Assembly (NCBI GenBank): GCA_003049465.1
Contig: PYSS01000042.1
Span: forward strand, 1-64,000
DNA from: Magnaporthiopsis rhizophila
Taxonomy: Eukaryota > Ascomycota > Sordariomycetes > Magnaporthales > Magnaporthaceae
Length of the DNA stretch: 64,000 nt
Direction of reading: 5' to 3'
Made by a program: the position numbers and the translations under genes. The notes under the pieces were generated by a model. It made no database searches. It was not told where the DNA came from and saw only the letters and a list, made by a program, of their open reading frames with translations. Positions within the stretch are counted from its first letter, which is position 1; each line of letters begins with the position of its first letter. Shown one piece after another: positions 63,209 to 64,000 of this stretch.

Positions 63209-63493
63209 TGTTGGTGCATATATTATATATATGCATCCAGGTATTACAGCAGGCCATGGGCCTAGCCACGGGCATGCCACAGGCCAAGCCACGGGCAGGC
63301 CACAGGCAGGGCACGGGCCATGCCAAACGTGTATATATAGGACCTATCCCTCTAAGGGATCCAAGGGAGACTTCCTCTTCCTTATGCACTTATCCCTATA
63401 TACTTATGCAATACACCTACCTACCCTGCACATACCCTGCAGGACCCCTATCTTACCTTATCTTATCTTATCTTATCAGCATTGATCCCAACA
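63209..63493 (+). mobile_element. Solo LTR of a retrotransposon (285 bp)
   Basis: The element starts TGTTGG and ends CCAACA, a perfect 6-bp terminal inverted repeat with TG...CA ends. It is flanked by AAAAA (63204-63208) and AGAAA (63494-63498), a five-base target-site duplication with one transition. Inside, in LTR order, are an 11-12-bp minisatellite (63252-63324, U3-like), a TATA box (63332-63337), a perfect hairpin ATCCCT-CTA-AGGGAT (63346-63360), a pyrimidine-rich leader, and a (TTATC)n run near the end. No gag/pol frame or primer-binding site follows, so it is a solo LTR left by recombination. The superfamily (Copia or Gypsy) cannot be told from the LTR alone. Confidence 0.7.
63252..63324. 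repeat. Degenerate minisatellite, unit about 11 bp (GCCACGGGCAG)
   Basis: About six units alternating between GCCACGGGC and GCCACAGGC forms, lying in the U3-like part of the LTR. The A/G alternation is what RIP-type transitions would produce. Confidence 0.7.
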
Positions 63494-64000
63494 AGAAATA
63501 TGTAGTTAAGAGATACATATTATTATATTAGTAAGAATTTGTCGTGAAAATCATTTTTATTTACAAATCCCTACTGACAATACGTATTAGTTTTAAATAT
63601 TTACCATTTATCCATCCATTGTCAGCGCCGTTTGTGTTTCCTTTAGTGGAAACAACAGAAGAGAAAAAGAAAGAAGAAAAAACAAAAAAAGAACATAAAT
63701 AAGCGCACGTGACGCGGCTGTTGAGTGCCCGTCGACGCTGCCCTAACCGTCAATTTCTTTGGAATTACACAACAGTCTTTTTTCTTACTGGTAAGTTGCA
63801 TATAGAGCACGAATCGTCTTCCATCCTCTCTGGCTTGCTTGGATTCAATGCACGACCTTCTGTCTGGGGGACATAACAATCACTGTTTTTTTGTGTGGGG
63901 TCTTGACTCCACGCTGGAGACAGCGACATCAATTGCAAGCGCAGCAGCGGTCCATTCAAAACCGGAAGCTGCGACCGAGAATCGCCTGCAGTCGTCACGT
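63494..64000. other. AT-rich end region; possible gene fragment at the edge
   Basis: The first 200 nt are AT-rich. From 63998 down to 63765 on the minus strand a frame of 77 codons (QDPTQKNSDCYVPQTEG, MEDDSCSICNLPV) reads through the window edge. It might be part of a gene that begins outside, or a remnant. I cannot identify it. No telomeric repeats are seen. Confidence 0.3.

Noticed and set aside
1..64000. Telomere, centromere, CRISPR, rRNA or a complete secondary-metabolite cluster
   Set aside because: No TTAGGG arrays, no rRNA, no spaced direct repeats with spacers, and no PKS/NRPS/terpene backbone gene. AT-rich ends could simply be repeat islands.

Overview
The window is nuclear DNA from a filamentous ascomycete, most likely a Sordariomycete of the Sordariales/Chaetomiaceae type. 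This is inferred from gene content (Lunapark, Brl1/Brr6, GRIP golgin, SR-protein kinase, Zn2Cys6 and 2EXR proteins), GC-rich coding sequence, short GT-AG introns of about 50-110 nt with CTGAC-like branch points, and long promoters full of homopolymers and microsatellites. It is not a bacterial or organelle sequence. Most genes had to be assembled from exons by hand; exon limits are given in each entry, and frames were checked across every junction.

Left end (1-3.1 kb): AT-rich sequence that looks degraded by repeat-induced point mutation (RIP), a foldback repeat, a candidate solo LTR, and a broken phosphotransferase (APH-fold) gene. From 3.1 to 16.3 kb: a GNAT acetyltransferase with an internal polyglutamine tract, three small proteins of unknown function, a secreted LVIVD-repeat protein in five exons, an SREBP-type bHLH regulator, and a helical/TPR-like protein. 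From 16.6 to 31.1 kb: Lunapark (ER three-way junctions), a 1264-residue GRIP golgin (Imh1 type), a frameshifted NAD-dependent reductase pseudogene, two cysteine-rich unknowns, and an ABM-fold monooxygenase beside a secreted GMC oxidoreductase. From 31.1 to 48.5 kb: a SWIM+RING protein, a large 2EXR protein, a five-exon Zn2Cys6 regulator, Brl1/Brr6 (nuclear pore assembly), Spn1/Iws1 (transcription elongation) and an SR-protein kinase. From 48.5 to 62.6 kb: two long gene-poor regions of about 5 kb flank a glutamine-rich C2H2 protein, followed by a six-exon GH76 cell-wall mannosidase (Dcw1/Dfg5 type). The right end is again AT-rich and holds a well-delimited 285-bp solo LTR.

Most intact genes are housekeeping functions in membrane shaping, the nuclear envelope, Golgi tethering, transcription and cell wall. 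They are not an operon or an obvious pathway. Accessory material is concentrated at both ends and around 23.7-31 kb. I found no convincing undescribed multi-gene system. The most useful leads are a hidden upstream coding exon for the SR-protein kinase behind a 1.8-kb intron, two solo LTRs that share a small hairpin just downstream of their TATA boxes, two decayed enzyme genes, and a GH76 protein whose C-terminus looks transmembrane rather than GPI-anchored.
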